From positions 24,523 through 88,522 of the forward strand of contig CAIQIA010000021.1 in NCBI GenBank assembly GCA_903871775.1: a DNA stretch of 64,000 nucleotides, in the 5' to 3' direction. The stretch comes from an uncultured cyanobacterium. GTDB lineage: Bacteria > Cyanobacteriota > Cyanobacteriia > PCC-6307 > Cyanobiaceae. A program made the position numbers and the translations under genes. The notes beneath the pieces were generated by a model. That model saw only the letters and a list, made by a program, of their open reading frames with translations. It did not search any database and was not told where the DNA came from. Below, in pieces: positions 1 to 7,501 of the stretch (positions within the stretch are counted from its first letter, which is position 1; each line of letters starts with the position of its first letter).

Positions 1-1098
1 CTGGAACCATTTCACCCAGGGGGATGCTCGCTGGTATGCCGGCGCTTTGATGGTGGTTGAAAAGCCGCCATTGCCACCTTCCATCGCTTTGTCGGTCTTG
101 CTTCCCGAGGGATCGCGCCAGGCCTTGGCGCCGATGACCTGGTTCTGACTGTCAAGGTCAAGTGTGCTTCCGCCAACGGTCAATAGCAGCGGTGAAGACG
201 TCGGGTTCTTGGTAAAGGTCAGTGCATTGCTTTTGTCGCGCGTGTCTTCAAAGTTGATGCCGCTGACGTCATCACCTGCGCTCACTGCGAGCACAAGACC
301 TGTGTTGTCAATGCTGTTGTAGAGGGTGGGAAGATCAGGCAGATCTGGTGTAAATGTTGTTATTTTCTGATCATCTTTCTGGGTCAGGCTGCTGCCGCCG
401 CTGTGCGATGAGCTCACCACCAATGGCAGATTCTGGTTCTTCTTCCGGAAGGGTGCGAACCGGTAGTCGGGAAGATCGAGGCTGGCTTGTGGGCCGGCGA
501 TCAGGGTGTCAAAGGGGACGATGAAAACGGCGAGGTCGGCATATTGGTTGTAGGTGTGGGCTCCGAGGATGTCGAGCGTGAACTCGTTGATGCCGATTGA
601 CTTGGAGATCTCGCTGGGGAGGATGCTCTTGTCGTAGGTTTGTTTTTTCTTGGATTTTGGGTCAAAGTATTCGACTGACTGGTCCTTCAGCAGTTCGTCC
701 TGGCTGAGGCTGTCCATGGCAGCCCAGTGATTGTGGCTGCCATTGATGACGGCGATCCCGTCTGGTGCTGCGGCATCCTCTGGATTGACTTTCAGGACAA
801 ATGCTTCGATGCTGACGTTGGTATTGAGGTTGCGTTGCTGGCTGTAATATGTCAGCAAAGACTCTGATTCAGAGGTGGGCAGAACCATGGACGGCTCGGC
901 CTGGGGATACCCTCCTGCTGGGTAAAACAGCGGATTGGTCCAGGATGATTCAATCAGGCCGACGATGCTCCGGTACGGCTGGGGAGAGGCGGCGCCGTCA
1001 GGTGCCCCGGCGAAGCGGATGAGTTCCCCGGCGCTTGGGATGTTCAGGTCTGTGGGGATAGGGCCCAGTTGTGTGAACCACTCCGGAGTCTCAGGCAC
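1..1098 (-). CDS. Partial S53 (sedolisin-type) serine peptidase-like protein
   Basis: The reverse strand encodes a protein that runs off the left edge of the window. Three short motifs fit the S53 family. EFTLD has the Glu-x3-Asp spacing of the catalytic Glu/Asp pair. VLAVSAGDD fits the segment with the oxyanion Asp. VGGSTL followed later by GGNGGFS fits the strand and loop that precede the catalytic serine. The GTSxxxP serine motif would lie outside the window. In this frame a stop lies just upstream, so the start is a GTG ending at 1098 or a TTG at 1113; no ATG occurs until about residue 70. The pro-domain normal for this family is therefore absent or encoded elsewhere. Base composition is clearly more AT-rich than the next genes. 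The family call is good; activity is unproven. Confidence 0.6.
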   Translation of the reverse strand, partial: MPETPEWFTQLGPIPTDLNIPSAGELIRFAGAPDGAASPQPYRSIVGLIESSWTNPLFYPAGGYPQAEPSMVLPTSESESLLTYYSQQRNLNTNVSIEAFVLKVNPEDAAAPDGIAVINGSHNHWAAMDSLSQDELLKDQSVEYFDPKSKKKQTYDKSILPSEISKSIGINEFTLDILGAHTYNQYADLAVFIVPFDTLIAGPQASLDLPDYRFAPFRKKNQNLPLVVSSSHSGGSSLTQKDDQKITTFTPDLPDLPTLYNSIDNTGLVLAVSAGDDVSGINFEDTRDKSNALTFTKNPTSSPLLLTVGGSTLDLDSQNQVIGAKAWRDPSGSKTDKAMEGGNGGFSTTIKAPAYQRASPWVKWFQ

Positions 1099-1124
1099 GA
1101 CTCTTACGTTCAAAAATGAAGGCG

Positions 1125-1153
1125 AAAATAGCCTGAAGGGTCTGATTCTTCAA
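1125..1153 (-). promoter_or_regulatory. Candidate sigma-70-type promoter for the S53 gene
   Basis: On the reverse strand TTGAAG (1153-1148) and TATTTT (1130-1125) are 17 bp apart, the standard spacing. The second box matches TATAAT at four of six positions. It would start transcription about 20 nt before the GTG start. Seen by eye only. Confidence 0.3.
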
Positions 1154-1209
1154 ACAGTTGTGCAATGCCGATGGCATGCATGCGGCCCGTTGGTCCCAGC
1201 CTCCTGCGT

Positions 1210-2433
1210 TCAACGGAAGACCGCCGCCACCTCAGGGCGGGTCAGCAGGGTCTGCTGCACGGATCGGCAGTCCTGGGCCCGGTCGACGGTGTATGAGAAG
1301 GCCCGCCGCTCTTCGCCGCTGCCATCGGCGTCAGGACCCCGCTTCGGCACCAGTGCCCCGTCGTTGTCGACCACCAGGCCCATGCTGGCCGGGCTCTCCC
1401 CCTCCGGCAGGCGGGTGGGGGGCAGCTGCTGCCCCTGGCGGTCGCCCAGCTGCAGCAGGTTGTCGCCGTCTGCAGCGATGACCCGGGTGTTGATGCGGGC
1501 CCCCCGGAAGGCCGCGCGCCACGCCTGCGGCCCGCCCTTGGTGCGCAGGTCGGCCCCGCGCAGGTCGGCCTGGCGGAAGTTGCTGCGGCGCACCGTCGCC
1601 CCCAGGAACGAACTGCCCTGCAGCCAGGTGTTCTGGAAGTCGCTGCGGTCGATGCGGGCGAAGCGGAAGTCGGCGAAGGAGGCGACGCTGCCCGACAGAT
1701 CGCTGCGCACGATCTGGCTTCCCAGCAGAAGGCTGCCCTGCAGCCAGGCTTCGGCGGCGCGGCTGCGGAACCAGTTGCTGGCGCTCAGGTCGGCGTTGGC
1801 GGCATAGATCCGGCGCAGGTCGGCGCCGGCCAGGTTCGAATCCACCAGGCTGTCGCAGGTCAGATCGCTGCCGGCCAGGTCGAGGTTGGCGAGGTTGGCG
1901 CGGCTCAGCAGCCCCATCGGCCCCAGCAGCCGGTTGATGCTCAGAAACTGCAGCGTGCGCTGGCGCAGCCGGATCTCGGTCTCCCGCGGTGCCTCTTCCA
2001 TCTTGTCGAGGGTCAGCAGCAGCCGCGACTGGCTCAGGCTTTCGAGGGGTGAAGCGGTGCCGGCCAGGTCTCGCAGCGACTGGAAGGTGGCTGCACTCCG
2101 GGAGGTCTGCCCCTGCGCGTTCAGCGCGAGGGCCTCCTGCAGCCAGGTCTCCCGCAGGGTCTGAAACAGGCGGGCCGACCCCTGCACCTGCCCCACCAGC
2201 CCCTGGCCGAGGGCCTGCCCCAGATCGACGATCAGCTGCTCCTGGGCGGCGTAGGCCCGGTGCTGCTGGTCGCGGCGGGTGTTGTAGAGCGTCAGCAGCA
2301 GGGTGACCGGTGTCGCCACCGAGGCCGCCACCACCACCAGCCGCGACAGGCCGCTGCCGAGGCGGTGGATGCCGCGGCGCACGGGGGCCTGAGGGGTGTC
2401 GGTCGTGGCGGCGGGGTCGGGTTCGCGGGTCAT
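1210..2433 (-). CDS. Membrane-anchored pentapeptide-repeat protein
   Basis: About 407 aa. After a short hydrophilic N-terminus there is one membrane segment (about residues 29-50, VVVAASVATPVTLLL), then a helical region, then pentapeptide repeats of the A(D/N)Lxx type (SRANLANLDLAGSDL, NLAGADLRR, SNFRQADLRGADL) that should fold as a right-handed quadrilateral beta-helix. The C-terminal 90 residues have no repeats. The function of such proteins in cyanobacteria is mostly unknown. The ATG at 2433 overlaps the mnmE stop codon by four bases (ATGA), so it is probably translated with mnmE. Longer in-frame starts would run inside mnmE and are unlikely. Confidence 0.75.
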   Translation of the reverse strand: MTREPDPAATTDTPQAPVRRGIHRLGSGLSRLVVVAASVATPVTLLLTLYNTRRDQQHRAYAAQEQLIVDLGQALGQGLVGQVQGSARLFQTLRETWLQEALALNAQGQTSRSAATFQSLRDLAGTASPLESLSQSRLLLTLDKMEEAPRETEIRLRQRTLQFLSINRLLGPMGLLSRANLANLDLAGSDLTCDSLVDSNLAGADLRRIYAANADLSASNWFRSRAAEAWLQGSLLLGSQIVRSDLSGSVASFADFRFARIDRSDFQNTWLQGSSFLGATVRRSNFRQADLRGADLRTKGGPQAWRAAFRGARINTRVIAADGDNLLQLGDRQGQQLPPTRLPEGESPASMGLVVDNDGALVPKRGPDADGSGEERRAFSYTVDRAQDCRSVQQTLLTRPEVAAVFR

Positions 2434-3788
2434 TTGCCGATGCAGAAGCGGGCGAAGACCCGATCCAGCATCGCCTCGTTCACCTCGTCGCCGGTGATCT
2501 CCCCCAGGCGGCCGATCGCATCGCGCAGGTCGATGGTCCAGAAGTCCCACGGCAGACCGTCGGCGGCGGCGGCCAGGCTGCGGTCGAGGGCGGCGGCGGC
2601 GCTGGCGGCCAGGTCCCGCTGGCGGCGGTTGAGGGCCAGGGCCAGGTTGCCGGCATCGGTGGCGCCGCAGCAGGCCAGCAGGGCCTGGCCGAGCGCCCCG
2701 AGACCGCTGCCCTCGCGGGCGCTGATCGCCAGCCCCGGCCCGGGCGGCGTCGCGAGGCGGTCGGCCTTGTTGCCCACCAGCAGCAGCGGCACCCCCGCCG
2801 GCACCTCGGCCCGCAGGGCCTCGTCGGCGGCGGTCCAGCCTTCGCTCAGGTCGTGCAGCAGCAGCACCGCGTCGGCGGCGGCCAGGGCCTCGCGGCTGCG
2901 GGCGATGCCCAGCCGTTCCACCGGATCATCGGTGGGGCGGATGCCGGCGGTGTCGAGCAGCGTCACCGGCACCCCCGCGATCACCACGGCACTGTCGACC
3001 AGATCGCGGGTGGTGCCCGGCAGGTCGGTGACGATCGCCCGGTCGCTGCGGCTGAGGGCATTGAGCAGGCTGCTCTTGCCCACGTTCGGGCGGCCCACGA
3101 TCGCCACCCGCAGGCCTTCGCGCAGCAGCAGCGACCGGTCGCCGTCGTCGACCAGCTGCCGCAGGTCAGCGGCCACCGCCGCCAGTTCGTCGCCCACGGC
3201 GGTGCCATCAAGGGGGGGCAGGTCGTCTTCGAAATCGACGCGGGCCTCCAGTTCGGCCAGCTGATCGAGCAGCCGCCCGCGCAGTTCGCCGATGCGGCGC
3301 TGCAGGCCGCCGTCGAGGCCCGCCATCGCCAGCTGGGCGGCCCGGCGGCTGCGGGCCGTCACCAGATCGCTGAGGGCTTCGGCGCGGGTGAGGTCAAGGC
3401 GGCCGTTGAGAAACGCCCGCTGGCTGAACTCGCCTGGCAGGGCCCGCCGGGCGCCGGCCGCCAGCACCAGCTCGAGCAGCCGCTGCACGGCGATCACCCC
3501 GCCGTGGCCGTGCAACTCGACCACCGTCTCGCGGGTGAAGCTGCGCGGTGCCCGCATCAGCAGCAGCAACACCTCGTCGATGCATTCGCCGCTGGCGGGG
3601 TCGTGCACATGGCCATACAGCACCCGATGGCTGTCCCACACCTGGCGCTGGCCGGCGGGCCTGAACAGCCGGCGGCCGATGGCCTCGGCCTCGGGCCCGC
3701 TGAGGCGCACGATGGCCACGCTGCCTTCGCCGGGGGCCACGGCGGTGGCCACGGCGGCGATGGTGTCGGCGGCAGCGGCCAGGGTCAT
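2430..3788 (-). CDS. mnmE: tRNA uridine-5-carboxymethylaminomethyl modification GTPase MnmE
   Basis: 452 aa, the normal size for MnmE (TrmE), which with MnmG modifies U34 of several tRNAs using a folate C1 unit. The N-terminal folate-binding domain begins GEGSVAIVRLSGP. A G domain inserted in the helical domain carries GRPNVGKSSLLNAL (G1), DTAGI (G3) and NKAD (G4). The protein ends CIGK, the family's conserved C-terminal Cys motif. The start at 3788 is chosen because the preceding sequence is an alanine/proline-rich shadow of the upstream gene. It overlaps that gene's stop by four bases and the next gene by four, so the three form one operon. Confidence 0.95.
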   Translation of the reverse strand: MTLAAAADTIAAVATAVAPGEGSVAIVRLSGPEAEAIGRRLFRPAGQRQVWDSHRVLYGHVHDPASGECIDEVLLLLMRAPRSFTRETVVELHGHGGVIAVQRLLELVLAAGARRALPGEFSQRAFLNGRLDLTRAEALSDLVTARSRRAAQLAMAGLDGGLQRRIGELRGRLLDQLAELEARVDFEDDLPPLDGTAVGDELAAVAADLRQLVDDGDRSLLLREGLRVAIVGRPNVGKSSLLNALSRSDRAIVTDLPGTTRDLVDSAVVIAGVPVTLLDTAGIRPTDDPVERLGIARSREALAAADAVLLLHDLSEGWTAADEALRAEVPAGVPLLLVGNKADRLATPPGPGLAISAREGSGLGALGQALLACCGATDAGNLALALNRRQRDLAASAAAALDRSLAAAADGLPWDFWTIDLRDAIGRLGEITGDEVNEAMLDRVFARFCIGK

Positions 3789-4183
3789 GGCGCCACCGGC
3801 CGCGCCAGCAGCCGCGCCCAGTGCACGATCAGCAGCAGGCCCGCCCCCAGCACCGTCGCCAGGGCCGCCCCCCAGAAGCTGCGCCCGTCGGCCACCAGGG
3901 CCAGCCGCACGATGGCGTAAGGCACCAGGGTGAGCAGCTGCAGCCCCAGGGCCACCAGGGCCAGCACCGCCCCCCAGCGCCGCTGCTGCAGCAGGGCCAG
4001 GCTGGCGATGGTGCCGCAGCTGGCGGCCGGCAGCCCCGCCGCCAGGGCCAGCACCAGGTTGGCGGTGTGCAGCGGATCGGGCAGGGCCACGGCCACCGCC
4101 ACCAGCACGAACCCCAGCAGGTTGAGCACCAGGCCGCCGGCGGCCAGCAGCCGGTCGCGGGGGGTGAGGGCGGCCGGGGCCAT
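3785..4183 (-). CDS. Small four-helix membrane protein, unknown function
   Basis: About 132 aa starting MAPAALTPRDRL. It has four hydrophobic stretches (LLAAGGLVLNLLGFVLVAVA, a second near residues 42-66, LALVALGLQLLTLVPYAI and ALATVLGAGLLLIVHW) and ends in LARPVAP. Nothing catalytic is visible. An in-frame ATG at 4258 (MSSVAHAFG) is a possible earlier start, but it leaves less than 20 bp to the divergent gene at 4277. The stop overlaps the mnmE start (ATGA), so it heads the mnmE operon. Confidence 0.6.
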   Translation of the reverse strand: MAPAALTPRDRLLAAGGLVLNLLGFVLVAVAVALPDPLHTANLVLALAAGLPAASCGTIASLALLQQRRWGAVLALVALGLQLLTLVPYAIVRLALVADGRSFWGAALATVLGAGLLLIVHWARLLARPVAP

Positions 4184-4276
4184 GGCGGCGAAAACGGCAG
4201 ACGGGACGGGGAGCGTCTTCAGTGTGACGCCGAACGCGTGGGCCACACTGGACATCCACCGCTGTGGCCCGCCCCG

Positions 4277-5131
4277 ATGATCCCTCCCCAGAAGCAGATG
4301 ACGGGCATGTTCGGCCATCCGGTGGCCGAAAACCCCATCGACCGGATGTTCGATGCGGTGTATGCCCACCATGGCCTGCCCTGGCAGTTCTGGAAGAGCG
4401 ACATCGCCACCCCCGCCGACCTGGCCCTGGCGGTGGCGGCCCTGCGGCCCCTGGGGTACCGCGGCATCGGCATCACGGTGCCCTGGAAGGTCGAGGTGAT
4501 TCCGCTGCTCGATGCCGTCGATGACGACGTGCGTGCCATCGGCGCCGCCAATTACCTCACCATCGAAGACGGCCGCCTCATCGGCCACAACAACGACGGC
4601 AAGGGGGTGGTGAAGGCGATCGAGAAGCAGACGCCGCTCACCGGCCAGCGGGTGGTGATGCTCGGCGCCGGTGGGGCCGGCCGGGCCATGGCCGTTGAAC
4701 TGGCCTGGGCCGGTGCCGCCCACCTGACCCTGGTCACCCGCCGCGAAGAGCAGGGCCGTGAGGTGGCCGCCACCGTCACCCGCGCCTCGGGGGTGCCGGC
4801 CGAGTGGCAGCCGTGGCAGGGACCCGTGGCGGTGCCGGCCGGCACGACGCTGCTGATGAATGCCACCCACCTGGGCTGTGCGCCCGCCCTCGAACCGGTG
4901 CCGGTGCTGTGGGACACGGTGGCGCCGGGCTGCACGGTGGTCGATGTGATCACCAACCCACGGCTCACACCGTTTCTGGCCACGGCCCGCGACCGCGGCT
5001 GCCCGATCGTCGATGGCGTCGAGATGCTGGTGCAACTGGCGATGCAGATCTTCGGGCGCTGGACCGGCCTCACCCCCGAAGAGGCGGTGTTCCAGCGGGC
5101 TGTGGCCGAGGCCCTGGGGGAGCCTGGGTAG
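4277..5131 (+). CDS. Shikimate dehydrogenase-like NAD(P)-dependent oxidoreductase
   Basis: 284 aa with the AroE fold order. The substrate domain has ITVPWK (catalytic Lys), GAANYL and NNDGKG (catalytic Asp). The Rossmann domain has GAGGAGRAM, and a late MLVQLAMQ carries the conserved Gln. The N-terminal segment that reads GNPIAHSKSP in E. coli AroE is GHPVAENPID here, so the two serines that hold the shikimate carboxylate are missing. That points to a divergent subclass that may use another substrate rather than chorismate-pathway shikimate. The start MIPPQKQMTG leaves a short divergent promoter region to the minus-strand gene at 4183. Its 3' end overlaps the P450 gene by 62 bp, tail to tail. 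Confidence 0.8.
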   Translation: MIPPQKQMTGMFGHPVAENPIDRMFDAVYAHHGLPWQFWKSDIATPADLALAVAALRPLGYRGIGITVPWKVEVIPLLDAVDDDVRAIGAANYLTIEDGRLIGHNNDGKGVVKAIEKQTPLTGQRVVMLGAGGAGRAMAVELAWAGAAHLTLVTRREEQGREVAATVTRASGVPAEWQPWQGPVAVPAGTTLLMNATHLGCAPALEPVPVLWDTVAPGCTVVDVITNPRLTPFLATARDRGCPIVDGVEMLVQLAMQIFGRWTGLTPEEAVFQRAVAEALGEPG

Positions 5132-6401
5132 AGGGCAGCACCAGCAGGCCGTCGCGGGGGCTGGGGCTGGGCATCAGCCGCAGGCCCAGGTCCTGGTCGG
5201 GCAGCAGCTGCAGCGGCACCTGCTTGAGCAGACCCACAGCCATCAGCCTGATCTCGAGTTCGGCCAGGGCCTTGCCGAGGCACACCCGCTCGCCGCCGCC
5301 GAAGGGCAGCAGGGTGAGGCCGGGGTCGCCGTCGAGGTGGCGCTGGGGCCTGAAGCGGTCGAGGTCGTCGTCGCTGCTGCCGTCGTTGCGCAGGCGGTTC
5401 GAGGCCGCCAGGGCCACCTGCACCACCCGCCCGGCGGGCACCGCCACCCCGTCGAGCACCAGGTCGGCGGTGGTGCGGCGGAAGAAGCCCCCCACCGGTG
5501 GGTTGAGGCGCATCACCTCGCTCACCAGCGCATCGAGCCGCGGGGCGACCGGGGCCTCCCGGTCATCCGGCGGCCAGGGCAGGCCCTCGAGGTCGGCCTG
5601 CAGCCAGGGGGTGAGCTCGGGATGCTGCAGCACCGCCGCCATCAGGCAGCTGAGCGACGACGCCGTGGTCTCGTAGCCGGCGAACAGCAGCAGCAGCAGC
5701 TGGTCCACCAGGTCGTCGTCATCGAGCGGCACGCCGGCTTCATCGAGGCCGCCGCTGAGCAGATCGAGGCCGCCCGGCAGGGGCCGGCGGGTCAGCACCT
5801 GCTTCAGGCGGGCCAGCAGCCGGGTGCGGGCCTCGAGGGCCCGGCTGAAGGGGCTGCCGGGCAGGGCCAGGGGCAGCGAGAACAGGGCCCGGGTCCAGAT
5901 CTCGAAGTCAATGAACAGGGCCTCGCGGTCGTCCCCCTCGAGCCCCAGCACCACCCCGGCGATCACGGCAAAGGCAAAGCGCCGCAGGCGGTCGGCCAGG
6001 GCCACCGGCGCCTGGGCCGTCTGCAGGTCGGCCACCAGCGCCTCGACGAGGGCGACGATGCCGGGGGTGTAACGCCGCAGGGCCGCTGCGGTGAACAGCT
6101 GACCCACCACCCGCCGCCGGGCCCGGTGGCCGGCCCCGTTGCGGTTGGCCAGGGAGCGGCTGCCCAGCAGCATCCGCACGCTGGCGGGCCACCAGCCTTC
6201 ACTCGCCTGGGGCTGGGCCAGCAGGTCGCCGATGGCCTGGCCCCCCCGCACGAACACGGTCGGTTGCCCCAGCAGCTTCGTCTCGAACACGTTGCCGAAG
6301 CGTTCGAAGCGCCGGCGGGCGAAGTCGGGATCGCGAAAGAAGCCGACGGTCTCGAGCAGACCGGTCACCGCACCGGTGCTGGGCAGGGGGCGGGGGGCCA
6401 T
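5070..6401 (-). CDS. Cytochrome P450
   Basis: 443 aa, normal length for a soluble bacterial P450. It has the I-helix oxygen-binding AGYETTAS, the K-helix ExxR as SEVMRLNPP, and the haem loop FGGGERVCLG with the thiolate Cys. The overall pattern resembles the cyanobacterial CYP120-like group, whose founder in Synechocystis hydroxylates retinoids; that subfamily assignment is from memory and uncertain. No redox partner or terpene/carotenoid gene is adjacent, so the substrate cannot be read from context. The gene lies 33 bp downstream of the channel-like gene on the same strand. Confidence 0.9.
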   Translation of the reverse strand: MAPRPLPSTGAVTGLLETVGFFRDPDFARRRFERFGNVFETKLLGQPTVFVRGGQAIGDLLAQPQASEGWWPASVRMLLGSRSLANRNGAGHRARRRVVGQLFTAAALRRYTPGIVALVEALVADLQTAQAPVALADRLRRFAFAVIAGVVLGLEGDDREALFIDFEIWTRALFSLPLALPGSPFSRALEARTRLLARLKQVLTRRPLPGGLDLLSGGLDEAGVPLDDDDLVDQLLLLLFAGYETTASSLSCLMAAVLQHPELTPWLQADLEGLPWPPDDREAPVAPRLDALVSEVMRLNPPVGGFFRRTTADLVLDGVAVPAGRVVQVALAASNRLRNDGSSDDDLDRFRPQRHLDGDPGLTLLPFGGGERVCLGKALAELEIRLMAVGLLKQVPLQLLPDQDLGLRLMPSPSPRDGLLVLPSTQAPPGPRPQPAGTPPLRG

Positions 6402-6434
6402 GGGGCCGCACAGCGCAGGGATGCCTCCAGCCTG

Positions 6435-7487
6435 TCAGCGGGGCAGCCCCTCCCGCTTGGCCTGGCCGATGGCCCGGTCGAGGCGCAGGGCCAGGTCGGC
6501 GGGCAGCGCAGGGCTGTACACGAACGCCTGCGATTCGGGATGGGTGTCCTGCAGGGCCAGCTGCAGCCGGGCCCGCTGCCAGGCCTGGGCCTGGGCCAGG
6601 GCATGGCGCAGCTGCTGTTCGTCGGCCAGCACCGCATCGGCGCGGTTGCTCAGCAGCAGCGGCACCGCATCGCCCACGGTGGGGAGGGTCACGATGGTCA
6701 CCTGGCCGGCCAGGGGTGGCTCGTGCAGCAGCTGGGCGCTGACGCTGCCCGGCCGCACCGCCACCCGCAGGCCGGCCAGGTCGTCGAGGGAGCGGGGCTG
6801 GCCACCGGCGGCCGGCGGCTGCTGCAGCACGTCGAGGGTGATGGTGCTCACGATCAGCGAGGCGCCGATGATGCGCACCAGCCAGCTGAGCAGCACCACG
6901 CCGTGGCCGCGGGTGCGGGTGACGATCACGTTGGTGCCGGGGCCCGTGGCCAGCACCTGGAACACCAGGGCGTAGCGGCGCAGCTGTTCGCGGCGACCGG
7001 CGCCGTCGCCGCTGTGTTCATCGCGCCAGACCAGCCAGCTGAGCAGGGCGATGGCCAGCAGATAGCCCGTCAGCACCCGCAGCAGCTGCGGATTCACCAG
7101 CGCCCGCAGCAGCGAGGCGCCGGCCGCCAGCCGGTTGCCCTGCACCAGCACCGCCAGGCCCGCCTCCTGGAACGGCAGGCTGAAGCGGTAACGGCCGATG
7201 CGGTCGGGCGCCACCGTCAGGCAGCCCACCCCCACATCGATGCGACCGTCGCGGCTGGCCTCGAGCAGGGCCCCCACCGAGCCGTAGGCGCTGAGGCGGT
7301 AGGCCAGGTTCTCGCGGGTGGCCAGCTGCTGCCACAGCTCCACGGCCCGCCCCTGCCAGTGGCCGGATTGCCGCTGCTCGGAACAGGGGGGTGATCCGTC
7401 GAGCACCCCCACCTGCAGCACGGGCCCCGCACCGGCCGGCGCAGCCAGCAGCAGGCTCCCCAGCAGTGCCAGCCAGTGGTGTCCCAT
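6435..7487 (-). CDS. GluR0-like prokaryotic ionotropic glutamate receptor channel
   Basis: About 350 aa. The order is signal peptide (HHWLALLGSLLLAAPAGA), first lobe of a periplasmic solute-binding domain (LQVGVLDGSPP to QEAGLAVLVQG), membrane helix (LTGYLLAIALLSWLVW), re-entrant pore-like segment (YALVFQVLATGPGTNVIV), second membrane helix (LLSWLVRIIGASLIV), then the second lobe (LRVAVRPGS to AVLADEQQL). That is the S1-M1-P-M2-S2 layout of Synechocystis GluR0. The filter position reads TGPGTN instead of the K+-channel TVGYG. The ATG at 7487 is preferred; a TTG at 7505 overlaps the rel stop codon. A binding-protein-like ABC component is unlikely because of the two internal helices. Confidence 0.75.
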   Translation of the reverse strand: MGHHWLALLGSLLLAAPAGAGPVLQVGVLDGSPPCSEQRQSGHWQGRAVELWQQLATRENLAYRLSAYGSVGALLEASRDGRIDVGVGCLTVAPDRIGRYRFSLPFQEAGLAVLVQGNRLAAGASLLRALVNPQLLRVLTGYLLAIALLSWLVWRDEHSGDGAGRREQLRRYALVFQVLATGPGTNVIVTRTRGHGVVLLSWLVRIIGASLIVSTITLDVLQQPPAAGGQPRSLDDLAGLRVAVRPGSVSAQLLHEPPLAGQVTIVTLPTVGDAVPLLLSNRADAVLADEQQLRHALAQAQAWQRARLQLALQDTHPESQAFVYSPALPADLALRLDRAIGQAKREGLPR

Positions 7488-7501
7488 CAGCCCAGCCCGC
7501 C

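Noticed and set aside
1099..1180. Frame MHAIGIAQLFEESDPSG just upstream of the S53 gene, as evidence of a frameshift
   Set aside because: It is only 23 codons long and overlaps the candidate promoter; no pro-domain similarity is visible upstream.
2310..3920. A 536-codon open frame opposite mnmE
   Set aside because: Low-complexity Gly/Gln/Ala composition; mnmE on the other strand is unambiguous.
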